DNA of 42,186 nucleotides from Rhodosalinus sp046542825 (GCF_046542825.1 NZ_JBKHAQ010000010.1:1-42186), one strand, 5' to 3'; numbered from the stretch's first letter, positions 6,971 through 14,443 are shown. Notes: generated by a model not told the origin, from the letters alone. Numbers and translations are program-made.

Positions 6971-7750
6971 TCAGCCGTTGCGCGCCGCAAAAAGGGCGAC
7001 AGCCGCCGCGTTGGAGACGTTGAGCGAGCCGAAGCCCCCCGCCGGCGCGATCCGGGCCAGAGCATCGCAGGTCTCGCGTGTGCGGTCGCGCAGGCCCGGC
7101 CCCTCCGCGCCCAGCACCAGCACGACCGGCCGGTCGGCCAGCGGCGCGAGCGCCGCGCCCAGATCGGCCTCGGCCGCACCGTCCAGCCCCAGCACGGCGA
7201 AGCCCTGCGCCTTCAGTTCCTCCAGCGCGTCTGCAAGGTTGCGCACACGAAGATAGGGCTGCCGCTCCAAGGCGCCGGAGGCGGTCTTGGCGAGCGCCCC
7301 GGTCTCGGGCGCGGAATGATGGCGCGGCGCGATCACCGCCGCCGCGCCGAAGACTTCCGCCGAGCGCAGGATCGCGCCCACGTTGTGCGGGTCCGTCACC
7401 CGGTCAAGCGCAACGATCCGCAGCGGCGCGGGCCCCGTCATCGCCACCTCCGCCAGCGGCCCCCAGTCGAGCGGCCGCACCTCCAGCGCCGCGCCCTGGT
7501 GAACCGAGCCTGCGTCGAGCGGCGCGGCAAAGCGGCGCGGGTCGCTGATCTCGGGCTCCATGCCCGCGGCCTCGATCGCATCGGCCAGCCGGTCGCGGGC
7601 ATTGCGCGTGACGATCAGGCGCTGCCGCTCGCGGCGCGGGTTCATCAGCGCATCGCGCACGGCGTGCAGCCCGAAGAGCCAGACGGTCTCGGCCGCCGAC
7701 GCGCGGCGCGCGCGCTCCTTCTCGATCACCCATGCCGGCTTCTTCGCCAC
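6971..7750 (-). CDS. rlmB: 23S rRNA 2'-O-methyltransferase RlmB (TrmH/SpoU family)
   Basis: The 259-residue protein has an N-terminal substrate-binding domain (VWLFGLHAVRDAL, about 20-95). A SPOUT methyltransferase domain follows with its three motifs: LDRVTDPHNVGAILRSAE, VLVLGAEGPGLR and FGSLNVSNAAAVALF. The family methylates G2251 of 23S rRNA using SAM. The likely start is the GTG at 7748-7750, preceded by AGGAGAG; the open frame runs further upstream but across the tRNA-Tyr gene. The gene is divergent from tRNA-Tyr. Confidence 0.92.
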   Translation of the reverse strand: MAKKPAWVIEKERARRASAAETVWLFGLHAVRDALMNPRRERQRLIVTRNARDRLADAIEAAGMEPEISDPRRFAAPLDAGSVHQGAALEVRPLDWGPLAEVAMTGPAPLRIVALDRVTDPHNVGAILRSAEVFGAAAVIAPRHHSAPETGALAKTASGALERQPYLRVRNLADALEELKAQGFAVLGLDGAAEADLGAALAPLADRPVVLVLGAEGPGLRDRTRETCDALARIAPAGGFGSLNVSNAAAVALFAARNG

Positions 7751-7878
7751 GCGCCCTCTCCTGTCGAACGGGGCGGACAATGGGCTCCCTGCCCCAGGCC
7801 CGCAAGGGATTTTCCCGTTGACGGCTTCCCGGCCCGCAGATAATGAGCGGCCTACTGTCGGGCCATGGCCCGCCGGTC

Positions 7879-7962
7879 GGGCGACGCGCTGCAAGGTGCG
7901 GCAGCGGACTGTAAATCCGCCGGGGAGACCCATGCCTGGTTCGATTCCAGGGTCGCCCACCA
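7879..7962 (+). tRNA. tRNA-Tyr (GTA)
   Basis: This is an 84-base class II tRNA. The acceptor pair is GGGCGAC/GTCGCCC, the anticodon loop CTGTAAA carries anticodon GTA, the variable region is long with a GGG-GAGA-CCC stem, the T-arm is CCTGG-TTCGATT-CCAGG, and the 3' end ACCA is encoded. Its 3' end borders an integrase remnant, so it is the probable integration site for the left part of the scar at 7963-10093. Confidence 0.95.
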
Positions 7963-8012
7963 TTCCCCACAAAACCAATGACTTAGGTTGCATAACCCGC
8001 CGGTGGGCCACC

Positions 8013-8330
8013 ATGGCGGGACACATCATGCGCCTCGCAGCCTATCTCTGCACCTCTCGGCACGGCATTTTCTACTTCCGGTTCCCCGTCCCGGTGGAGC
8101 GCCACCCGGCCCAGAAACGCGGGCATATCAAGGTATCTCTGGGCACTAGAGACCCCCGAGAAGCCCTTAAAATCGCGCGCTTTCTCGGAGCCGCTGGACA
8201 ATCGGTGGTCTCACGGCCAAAGGTCCGCAGCATGCGATACGAAGACATGCGCAATCATGTGCGCGACCATTTCAGCGATATGCTCAAGAAGTTCCAGGAC
8301 CGAACCGCCGACGAAGGCCCGGCGGATGAA
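8013..8330 (+). pseudogene. phage-type integrase, N-terminal fragment (DUF6538-like)
   Basis: The reading frame starts 50 bases after tRNA-Tyr. It encodes an intact-looking integrase N-terminus: MRLAAYLCTSRHGIFYFRFP, then GHIKVSLGTRDPREALKIAR and HVRDHFSDMLKKFQ. This is the arm/DUF6538-type region of tyrosine recombinases found next to tRNA genes in Rhodobacterales. Homology stops near 8320. The frame continues to 8492 only through sequence that is antisense to the HTH/primase-like gene. The core-binding and catalytic domains are missing, so this is a truncated integrase. An ATG at 8028 is an alternative start. Confidence 0.7.
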
Positions 8331-8823
8331 ATACGTATGGGGCGTCCGGGCCACCGTCCACCTCAATCGCGGTCAGGACCCAAGGCCCGCCGGGCCGCCA
8401 CGCCTCAAGAAACCCCACCGCCGCGTTCGCGTCCGGCCCCAAGGAATTTTGCTCGGCTCTGGGAGCATCCGGGGCTATACTATCCCCGATGATGTGATGA
8501 TGGCCTGCCCGGTCCTCTCCTGCGCCCCCGGCGTCCGTCCCGGAGCTAGGGGCGTTCATTTCGCCCCCCCTTTTTTCGCCTGCCTCCATCCACGCGCTCA
8601 CGTCATCGGCGCGGTAGCGGACGCTGGTGCCCACCTTAAGGAAGGGCGGTCCCTGACGCTTGGCGCGGCATGCCTCAAGCGCCCTGGTCGAGAAGCCCGT
8701 CATCTGGGCCATCTGGTCGGGGGTCAGGTATTCCGGGGTCATGGGGAGCCGCCCACGGGGCAGCTCACGCAGGAGGCGCTCTGCGACGGCCTCCGCTACG
8801 GCTTCAACGGTCTGTTGGTTCAC
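8284..8823 (-). CDS. excisionase-like HTH protein, fused to a truncated downstream fragment
   Basis: The 179-residue frame has two parts. Residues about 30-82 form an excisionase/AlpA-type winged HTH: YLTPDQMAQMTGFSTRALEA, then PPFLKVGTSVRYRADDVSAW. After about residue 88 a second part starts with MNAPSS and contains AAVGFLEAWRPGGPWVLTAI, which looks like the first residues of a phage/island primase-type protein. It is cut at about 8320 where it meets the integrase fragment read on the other strand. The two parts may once have been separate genes. The start is a GTG without a clear ribosome site. The protein may be a remnant and need not be expressed. Confidence 0.5.
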   Translation of the reverse strand: MNQQTVEAVAEAVAERLLRELPRGRLPMTPEYLTPDQMAQMTGFSTRALEACRAKRQGPPFLKVGTSVRYRADDVSAWMEAGEKRGGEMNAPSSGTDAGGAGEDRAGHHHIIGDSIAPDAPRAEQNSLGPDANAAVGFLEAWRPGGPWVLTAIEVDGGPDAPYVFHPPGLRRRFGPGTS

Positions 8824-9048
8824 GTCTAGTCACCATTCCAGACGGCCCTGCTGTGGCAGTCGGTCGGTTGGTTGACAGGGCCATGCCCCGCGCCCCCGCA
8901 TGGGGCGCTGCCCCCGCGCGGCACGTCCCGGTGCGCCGACGCAGGTCCCGACGCCGGTGTTCAACGGCGTCCCCTGTTTCAGGGTAGTCTGACCCTATCT
9001 TGCCCTTGGCGGCCCGCCTTGGGAAACCCCAATTGGCCCCTCCAGCCC

Positions 9049-9883
9049 TCAATCCGTTGCTGTGGAGGGCTCAAGCAGGGCGAGGATGGCCGTCGTCATG
9101 CGCTCCTGCTCTGCAAGAAGCGTGTCGAACAGCGCCCGCTCGTTGATGTAGACGCCCTCAATCCCCGGCACGGTGTGGTCCAGCAGCAGGCAGGCGTTCA
9201 CCCGGTCCACCCGCGCCCACCAGTCCGCAAGGTCCTCGGGCATGATGTCGCGGTTGCTGGCCCGCTCCTTGTTCAACGTGACCGCCGCCACCGGGTCGCC
9301 CGGCAGGGCGTCCGGGTCGTCAACAACCTTGAGGGCGCAGTTGTAGGCGGCGCGGAAGTCGCGCATGGCCTTGTTCGCGGTCGTGGCTCCGTGTTTGTCG
9401 GTGATCCGGCGGGGCTCCTCGCGACGGCGCTGCGCTTCACCTCTGTTATGGGCATGTCGGCCCACTTGGGCAGGTAGCGGTCCAGCCGCTCCAACATGTC
9501 GGTGACAGACAGCTCGACACAGCCCCGGGCCAGCATGTCCGCGCCATACTCCTCGAACATGCGGCGCCCCGTCCACGCGCGCGCGTCGTCAGGCGGCGGG
9601 GCGTTGGGGTCGATGCCGCGCTTGATCTGGTCCAGCACCGCGAGCGCCCGGCTGCGCGCATCGTCCAGCGTCATCTCCTCGGTGCCCCCGAGGGTGTGGC
9701 GGACGGTCTTGACCAGCACCCGCCGCCCGCGCGGACCCTGCCAGAGGTCGCGCTGCACCTTGTATGACTTCCCTGTCTTGTTCACGGCAACGAGGAGCCC
9801 CGTCACCTTCGCATCCTGCACCACTGCGAGCTTCCCGTCGAAGGCGAGGGCATCACCCGCGCCTCTGTCAGCTTCTCCGGCAT
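9049..9883 (-). pseudogene. tyrosine integrase, frameshifted and internally deleted
   Basis: A strong AGGAGGG precedes an ATG at 9883 that begins MPEKLTEARV. The rest of the integrase is split over frames: DALAFDGKLAVVQDAKVTG with YKVQRDLWQGPRGRR, then ITDKHGATTANKAMRDFRAA, then LLLDHTVPGIEGVYINERAL with the presumed catalytic tyrosine. Three lesions are visible: a frameshift near 9850, another near 9415, and an in-frame junction (WARVDRV to NACLLLDHT). That junction removes the region that should carry the catalytic Arg and HxxR residues. The protein cannot be an active recombinase. The family is the island integrases common in Rhodobacterales. Confidence 0.75.
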
Positions 9884-9893
9884 TCGTTGCCCT

Positions 9894-9928
9894 CCTGCGA
9901 ACCGTGTGGCAGCCTGCCTGCGAACCGT
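9894..9928. repeat. 12-bp direct repeat before the integrase remnant
   Basis: CCTGCGAACCGT occurs at 9894-9905 and again at 9917-9928, a spacing of 23 bases or about two helical turns. The first copy overlaps the ribosome-binding region of the integrase remnant and the second overlaps the SOS-type box. This looks like a repressor operator array left from the mobile element. Confidence 0.45.
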
Positions 9929-9936
9929 AAACGAAC
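9922..9936 (-). promoter_or_regulatory. LexA-type (SOS) box upstream of the integrase remnant
   Basis: The plus strand reads GAACCGTAAACGAAC, which is GTTC-N7-GTTC on the minus strand and a perfect alphaproteobacterial LexA consensus. It lies 38 bases before the integrase ATG at 9883. It suggests that the original element was induced by DNA damage. Chance matches to an eight-base pattern are possible in 42 kb. Confidence 0.55.
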
Positions 9937-10041
9937 CGGGAGCGGACCGGGCGGGTTAGGGTAGCCTAGGGTGAAGGTAGCTCCAAATGCCTGAGAACGC
10001 TACTGTTCAGGGTGGACGTGAGGGCGGGAAAGGGTTACAGT

Positions 10042-10093
10042 CTGCCGCCTTCCAATCGGCAGGCTCAGGGTGCGAGTCCTTCCGGGACCGCCA
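10042..10093 (+). other. tRNA-like 3' fragment
   Basis: The segment has an anticodon-arm-like stem (CTGCCG/CGGCAG) around CCTTCCAAT, which contains a possible TCC (Gly) anticodon. A T-arm-like GGG-TGCGAGT-CCT and a terminal GCCA follow. No matching 5' acceptor strand exists upstream, the anticodon loop is nine bases if the stem is fully paired, and the T-loop lacks the normal TTC. It is best read as a decayed or displaced tRNA 3' half at the right border of the scar, possibly an old attachment site. It is not a working tRNA. Confidence 0.35.
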
Positions 10094-10098
10094 CCCCC

Positions 10099-10524
10099 TC
10101 ACTCCACCGTGAAGGTGACAGGCTCGGACATGACCGGCGGATCGTGGGGGACGTGGAAGGCATCGCCCAGCAGGAGCCACATGGTGTGCTCACCCGGTTC
10201 GAGATCGAGCGTCACCTCGGTCTGGCCGCCGCCGAAATGCCTGTGCTGCCCGTCCGACAGGATGGGCGCGGCGAAGTCGAAGCCGTCCTGCGAGACGTCG
10301 ATGATCAGGTGGTGATGGCCGGTGTTTTCCCACTCCACCCCTGCAGGCGCGACGCCCATGCCCGAAAGCCCGAAGCGGACGGTGACGGGCGAGCCCACCG
10401 TCGATCCGGCCTTGGGTTCCACGATGTAGACCGTGGCGCCTTCCGGCGACGGGGTGCGGTCCTGTGCCAGCGCGGGCACGGCCAACGACAGCACGGCAAA
10501 GGCCGCGGCAGCGTGTCTTTTCAT
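10099..10524 (-). CDS. DUF4399 periplasmic protein
   Basis: The 141-residue protein has a clear signal peptide (MKRHAAAAFAVLSLAVPALA, cleaved before QDRT) and one DUF4399 domain. Its marks are VYIVEPKAGSTVGSPVTVRF, NTGHHHLIID, HFGGGQTEVTLDLEPGEHT and LGDAFHVPHDPPVMSE. The domain is a small beta-sandwich rich in conserved histidines, so metal binding is plausible. The function is not established. A GGAGGAAAC precedes the ATG. The gene lies 38 bases downstream of the epimerase gene, probably in the same transcript. Confidence 0.9.
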   Translation of the reverse strand: MKRHAAAAFAVLSLAVPALAQDRTPSPEGATVYIVEPKAGSTVGSPVTVRFGLSGMGVAPAGVEWENTGHHHLIIDVSQDGFDFAAPILSDGQHRHFGGGQTEVTLDLEPGEHTMWLLLGDAFHVPHDPPVMSEPVTFTVE

Positions 10525-10562
10525 TGCTGTTTCCTCCCTGGACGGGGCTTTCTTCCCCAGCG

Positions 10563-11420
10563 TCAACTTAGGCGGGACGCGGGCTTCGGCAAGCGTGCCA
10601 GCTGCGCGGCGATCCCCGGCGCAGTGGCTTCCTCCGGCAGGACGTGCACCCGCCGTGCAAGGGCCCTGCAATCGAGCAGCACGCTCTGCACGGCGGTCGG
10701 CGGCGCGGGCGTCCAGCGCCAGGGGAGCCGCGCAGCGGTGGCCAGATCGGCCATCGCGACCGCCCCTGGTGCCGCCACGTTCAGCACGGGCGGGAGCGGA
10801 TCGGTGTCGGCGGCCAGCGCGCCGAGCACATGCGCCAGCGTTGCAGGGCCGATGTAGCTGCGCAGCGGTCCCCGTCCGTCCGCGAAGCGATCGATCTCCA
10901 GCGCGCCGCCCGGTGCCAGCCGGGCCGCATTGCGCATCAAGGCGTCCGCGCCGAAGACGTTGCCGATGCGCAGGGCGCAGACCTCCAGCCCTTCGGACCG
11001 CGCCGCTGCACAGACAGCCTCTGCGTCCAGTTTGGCGCGGCCATAGGCGCTTGCCGGGCGTGGCGCATCCGTTTCCGAAAAGGGGGCGTCGCCGGGCATG
11101 CCGTAGACGGCCTGCGACGAGGCATAGAGCACGCGCGGGATGCCCACCGTGCGCGCCGCATCCAGGCAGGCGCGCGCAAGCGCCGCGTTCAGCTCCAGCG
11201 GCGTGTCGCCCCCCGGGGTGACGCCCGACAGCACGAGCATTGCCGCGGGCGGGCCGTCGCCCAGCGCAAAAAGCAGGCCTTCCGGCCCCTCCAGCGGAGC
11301 CCAGTGCAGCGCGCCCGCCTCCTGCTGCCGGCTCTGCCAGAGCGGGTCGAGCGGCGGCGGCGCGGCGGCCCAGGCGCGGGCGAGCAGCCGGCCGATCCGC
11401 CCGCTGCCTCCCGTGACCAA
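10563..11420 (-). CDS. NAD-dependent epimerase/dehydratase family protein
   Basis: This is an extended-SDR protein of about 285 residues. The nucleotide-binding TGGSGRIG is at the N-terminus (about 3-10), VLYASSQAVYG carries the catalytic Ser, and SAYGRAKLDAE carries the Tyr126-x3-Lys130 pair. SDRs of this type act on nucleotide sugars or related substrates; the substrate cannot be read here. The start is uncertain. The TTG at 11418-11420 is the last usual start codon before the Rossmann motif, and an upstream in-frame stop leaves only CTG as an alternative. It is downstream of the rhodanese gene by about 20 bases. Confidence 0.85.
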   Translation of the reverse strand: MVTGGSGRIGRLLARAWAAAPPPLDPLWQSRQQEAGALHWAPLEGPEGLLFALGDGPPAAMLVLSGVTPGGDTPLELNAALARACLDAARTVGIPRVLYASSQAVYGMPGDAPFSETDAPRPASAYGRAKLDAEAVCAAARSEGLEVCALRIGNVFGADALMRNAARLAPGGALEIDRFADGRGPLRSYIGPATLAHVLGALAADTDPLPPVLNVAAPGAVAMADLATAARLPWRWTPAPPTAVQSVLLDCRALARRVHVLPEEATAPGIAAQLARLPKPASRLS

Positions 11421-11442
11421 CAGCCGGCCCGTGGTCAGCGCC

Positions 11443-12054
11443 TCAGCCCTCGCCGCCGGTCACGGTCAGGCCCAGCAGGCGCCAGGTCTGCATCCCGCCC
11501 CGGTAGTAGCTGATCTTCTCGGCCGGGAAGCCCGCCTCGATCATGCGGCGGATGGCGACGGGGGACTGGCCGCACCACAGCCCGTTGCAGAAGAGCGCGA
11601 CGGCACTGGCCTCGGTGCAGTCCCAGCCGTCGAAGTCGATCTCGCAGCCAAGCTCGCTCATCCGGTCGACGGCCTCCGTGTAGGGAATGTTGACGGCGCC
11701 CGGAATGGTTCCGCCCGCGAACCAGTCCGGCGTGCGGCTATCGACGACGATCACCTCGGGGTCCTGCAGCATCCCGATCAGCTCGAGCTCGCCGATGGTT
11801 GAAACCCCCTCGGCCGGCTCGTGGGGCTGGATGCAGAACTCCGGGCAGGGCCGCGAGGTCAGTGCCCAGCTGCCTTCCAGCCTGTTCTCGGGATCCTGCA
11901 CCCGGCGGATCTCGACAGAGCCCGAGCGGGTCTCGACGGTGACGCTGTCGATCTCGGGCGTCAGGCCCACGCGCGGATCCTCTTCGGCCCCGGCAGGAAG
12001 CGCCACGGCCAGGGCGACCGCCGGCAGCGCGGCGCGGATTGCTGTGCGGATCAT
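11443..12054 (-). CDS. periplasmic rhodanese-like protein
   Basis: The 203-residue protein has a signal peptide (residues 1 to about 23). An N-terminal segment of about 60 residues contains CPEFC, and a rhodanese domain follows: VIVVDSRTPDWFAGGTIPGA, then the active-site region ALFCNGLWCGQSP with Cys156 and Cys161, then YYRGGMQTWRLLGL. Rhodaneses transfer sulfur via a catalytic cysteine; a periplasmic form may serve sulfur or thiol redox metabolism. A strong AGGGAGGAG precedes the ATG. It is the first gene of a likely operon with the epimerase and the DUF4399 protein. Confidence 0.85.
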   Translation of the reverse strand: MIRTAIRAALPAVALAVALPAGAEEDPRVGLTPEIDSVTVETRSGSVEIRRVQDPENRLEGSWALTSRPCPEFCIQPHEPAEGVSTIGELELIGMLQDPEVIVVDSRTPDWFAGGTIPGAVNIPYTEAVDRMSELGCEIDFDGWDCTEASAVALFCNGLWCGQSPVAIRRMIEAGFPAEKISYYRGGMQTWRLLGLTVTGGEG

Positions 12055-12080
12055 GTCTCTCCTCCCTCTTGCGGATCGTC

Positions 12081-12488
12081 CTAGCGTATCACATGCACGG
12101 CGCAGGCGGCATGGCGAACGACCTGCGTGGCCGTGCTGCCCAGCAACAGGTTCTGCATCCCCGGCCGGTGCGAGGCGACGACAATGCAGTCGGGGTCGTT
12201 CTCCTCGGCCCAGTCGAGGATGGTGCGCCCGGCGTGCCCGTCGACCACGATCGCCTCGCCCCCCGGCACATCCCCAGCCATCTGCGACAGTTCCTCCTCG
12301 ATCGCCTTGCGCGCGTTCTTGAGGTAATCCTGCGGCATGTAGGAGACGGCGTAGCTGGGCAGCCGCTCGATCACGTGCAGGAGCGTCACGCGCCCGCCCT
12401 CGTCGGCCAGAAGCTTTGCAACCTTCAGCGCCCCCGCGGCATCGCGTCCCTCCTCGAAGGAGATGGGCACAAGGATGTGCTTGTACAT
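12081..12488 (-). CDS. universal stress protein, UspA family
   Basis: The 135-residue protein has a single Usp domain: MYKHILVPISFEE at the start, VTLLHVIERLP, DCIVVASHRPGMQNLLLGST and VVRHAACAVHVIR at the end. The ATP-binding Usp motif G-2x-G-9x-G-S/T is only partly kept (SHRPGMQNLLLGST), so nucleotide binding is uncertain. The ATG at 12488 has AAGGAAA upstream and is preferred over one eight codons earlier. The neighbours (hemerythrin, rhodanese) suggest a redox or oxygen stress setting, and an imperfect FNR-like site lies at 12545-12558. Confidence 0.88.
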   Translation of the reverse strand: MYKHILVPISFEEGRDAAGALKVAKLLADEGGRVTLLHVIERLPSYAVSYMPQDYLKNARKAIEEELSQMAGDVPGGEAIVVDGHAGRTILDWAEENDPDCIVVASHRPGMQNLLLGSTATQVVRHAACAVHVIR

Positions 12489-12544
12489 GCGGTTTCCTTT
12501 CCTTGATCGCACCTCACCATGAGGCTGCCTGTCCCGTCCGGTCC

Positions 12545-12558
12545 TTGACGCGAATCAT
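12545..12558 (-). promoter_or_regulatory. imperfect FNR/FnrL-like site upstream of uspA
   Basis: TTGAC-GCGA-ATCAT matches eight of ten positions of the FNR-type consensus TTGAT-N4-ATCAA. Its centre is about 63 bases before the uspA ATG, a plausible distance for activation. It overlaps the hemerythrin stop region. The match is imperfect, so this is suggestive only. Confidence 0.3.
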
Positions 12559-13151
12559 GTCAGGCCCGCGCCACGGTGGCGCAGCAGGACCGGCACGACC
12601 AGATCCTCCTCGTCCGTCAGATGCCGATCGAGCAGGGGCGCGAAAGTGGCCAGATCCTCGGCCAGCCGCCCGGCGGGATCGGCTGTGGCGCCGCCCTGCC
12701 CCGCCGCGGCGATCAGCGCGTTGGCCCGCTCCGCCAGCCGCGCAAGCCAGGGGTCGAGCGCGTGATGATCCGCGTCAAGCAGGCCGAACCCGCGCTCGAG
12801 TTTCGACTCGAGCCGCGTGAGAACGGGGAAGTAGTGGTGATCCTCGATCATGTGGTGGCCGTGCAGCTCCTGCAGGAACATGCCGCCGAAGCGCGACAGC
12901 CGCGGCGCGAAGGCGGCGGGATCCATACCGCCGGCTTCCGTCGCGCGCGCCTCCTGCGTCAGCAGGCCGGAGAGCTTGCGGAACATCCCGTGCCGGTCGA
13001 GCCAGAACTGCACCAGCCCGGCGAAACCTGGATCCTGCGCCCAACGCGCACGCGGATAGACCTCCAGCAGTGCGGTCAGGGCCTCGGGCAACCCGTCGCG
13101 GATGCCCAGCGCCAGCGGATCGTCCGGCTCAGCCGAAGGTTGCGACGGCAT
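12555..13151 (-). CDS. hemerythrin-domain protein
   Basis: The 198-residue protein is a four-helix hemerythrin/HHE-type domain. Iron ligands are suggested by FWLDRHGMF, LHGHHMIEDHHYFPVL, LDADHHALDPWL and LLDRHLTDEEDLVVPVL, giving the H...HxxxE...H...HxxxD/E pattern. Such proteins bind a di-iron centre and sense or carry O2, NO or iron. The start at 13151 overlaps the end of the monooxygenase-like gene by 23 bases; a slightly later start is possible. It is likely co-transcribed with that gene and followed by uspA. Confidence 0.88.
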   Translation of the reverse strand: MPSQPSAEPDDPLALGIRDGLPEALTALLEVYPRARWAQDPGFAGLVQFWLDRHGMFRKLSGLLTQEARATEAGGMDPAAFAPRLSRFGGMFLQELHGHHMIEDHHYFPVLTRLESKLERGFGLLDADHHALDPWLARLAERANALIAAAGQGGATADPAGRLAEDLATFAPLLDRHLTDEEDLVVPVLLRHRGAGLT

Positions 13152-13449
13152 CGTACATCACCGGCTCGAAATTGCGGCAGAGATCGTTGAAGCGGCGGTT
13201 GTGCCCGCGCATCTCTTCCGAGCGCAGCATCGCGAGGAAATCCTCGCGCCGCTCCCGCTGCGAATAGTTGGCGATGCGGGTCTGCGCGTCGTTGACGTGC
13301 AGCGCAGCGGCAACGAAGCCGGGCTGGCGCGAGATGAAGTTGTCGTAGGCCTGGCGCAACTCCTCCAGCAGGTCCGGGCAGGTGCCGGGCGAACACTCGA
13401 AGGTGGTGATGACGGTCTGGCAGTCGCGCTCGGGATCGACGGTGAGCAT
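13129..13449 (-). CDS. antibiotic biosynthesis monooxygenase (ABM)-like protein
   Basis: The 106-residue protein has the ferredoxin-like ABM fold pattern: CQTVITTFECSPGTCPDLLE, then AYDNFISRQPGFVAAALHV, with NYSQRERREDFLAML. ABM proteins are small dimeric oxygenases or heme-handling proteins; the substrate is unknown. The ATG at 13449 has a textbook AAAGGAGGG upstream. The longer open frame passes through the palindrome pair at 13517-13593 and is not supported. It overlaps the hemerythrin gene downstream, suggesting a shared role. Confidence 0.8.
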   Translation of the reverse strand: MLTVDPERDCQTVITTFECSPGTCPDLLEELRQAYDNFISRQPGFVAAALHVNDAQTRIANYSQRERREDFLAMLRSEEMRGHNRRFNDLCRNFEPVMYDAVATFG

Positions 13450-13516
13450 GGGCGGCCCTCCTTTGACGAGATGAGTCTGGCACGTTTGCCGGGTGGCGAA
13501 AAGCGCGCCGCGCCAC

Positions 13517-13542
13517 GAAGAATTTTCGATCGAAAATTCTTC
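13517..13542. repeat. 26-bp perfect palindrome with TTTTCGATCGAAAA core (pair 1, element a)
   Basis: The core TTTTCGATCGAAAA is flanked by GAAGAA and its complement to give 26 perfectly paired bases. It lies in the gap between two minus-strand genes and is 19 bases from element b. In RNA it would form a hairpin ending in a U-run on either strand, so it may act as a bidirectional terminator. A second such pair lies at 40769-40845. Confidence 0.9.
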
Positions 13543-13561
13543 TGCGGGTGGCGATCGGAGC

Positions 13562-13593
13562 GCGGGAGGTTTTTCGATCGAAAAACCTCCCGC
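13562..13593. repeat. 32-bp perfect palindrome with TTTTCGATCGAAAA core (pair 1, element b)
   Basis: The same 14-base core as element a is here flanked by GCGGGAGGT and its exact complement. The flanks share nothing with those of element a, yet each is perfectly self-complementary. This points to selection for, or generation of, the hairpin itself. It ends five bases before the stop codon of the kinase-fold gene. Confidence 0.9.
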
Positions 13594-13597
13594 TGGG

Positions 13598-14443
13598 TCA
13601 GACGTTGGGCTCGCCCTCCAGCCCGAGCAGGCGACGCATCGTCGTCCAGTGCCCCGGCAGGCGCGGCGGTCGCGCCAGCCCCTGGGCGATCTCCGCCTCC
13701 CACGGGGCCATCTCGCGCGCGGCGAAATCCCGGCCCCAGTCAAGAAAGCGCATCGCGTCGCCCGGACGGAGGCGGCAGGCAGAGCCCACCAGCCCCACCA
13801 GTGTCTCGGCAGGCGAATACCATTCGTCCTGGATCGCCGTGACCCTGCCCCGCATCAGCGGCCCGATCGCGCGCATCAGCCGCGTGTCGGAGAAGACGAG
13901 CAGAAGGCGCCCCATCTCGCTCCGGTCATAGCCGATGAGCGGCGGGAAGGTGTCGAAGAAGACCGCCCGCCCGTCCTGCAGCGCGAAGTTGCGGATCGAG
14001 GGGTGGAAACCCACCCGCGCCGGGTGCCCCCGTACCGCGTGCCAGAAACGGGCGATCTCCTGCCCCGCCGCCTCCAGCAGCGCGACCGCCCCCGCGCCGT
14101 CGGCGGCGCGGATCTGCGGGCGCAGCATCGCCTCGGCCGGCAGCGCCTGCTGCACGACGACCGGGGCGAGGCCGCCGTCCAGCGGCACAAGGCGGAACGC
14201 CGTCTCCGGCACCCGCAAGCCTGTCTCTTGCAAGAGCGAAAGATAGGCATCATGCGACGTGGCGAGACGGTCCAGCAGGTCGCGGTCGCCCAGCGCGCGG
14301 TAGACCTTGATCACCCGGTCGGACCACGGGCCTTCTGCGGGGCGGAACGGCGCGCAGAAATAGCCCAGCCGCGAGACCGGCCGCGTGCCGCGCGCACGTT
14401 CTGCCCGGATCAGGCGGGCCAGTTCCTCCGTCTCGTCGGTCAT
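13598..14443 (-). CDS. kinase-fold-like protein of unknown function (DUF6206-like)
   Basis: The protein has 281 residues and no signal peptide or TM segment. VGFHPSIRNFALQDGRAVFF resembles the HGDLxxxN...D active-site layout of aminoglycoside-phosphotransferase-like kinases, with His, Asn and Asp in order (FFDTFPPLI). I recall similar proteins as DUF6206; that name is tentative. No P-loop is visible. The ATG at 14443 follows GGAGGTGCG. It sits about 37 bases downstream of a ParA-type ATPase gene on the same strand, so the two may work together. Confidence 0.65.
   Translation of the reverse strand: MTDETEELARLIRAERARGTRPVSRLGYFCAPFRPAEGPWSDRVIKVYRALGDRDLLDRLATSHDAYLSLLQETGLRVPETAFRLVPLDGGLAPVVVQQALPAEAMLRPQIRAADGAGAVALLEAAGQEIARFWHAVRGHPARVGFHPSIRNFALQDGRAVFFDTFPPLIGYDRSEMGRLLLVFSDTRLMRAIGPLMRGRVTAIQDEWYSPAETLVGLVGSACRLRPGDAMRFLDWGRDFAAREMAPWEAEIAQGLARPPRLPGHWTTMRRLLGLEGEPNV

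Noticed and set aside
9884..10041. Direct repeat of the tRNA-Tyr 3' end as a matching attachment site
   Set aside because: No copy of the tRNA-Tyr 3' end is found near the right border; the tRNA-like fragment there is different.
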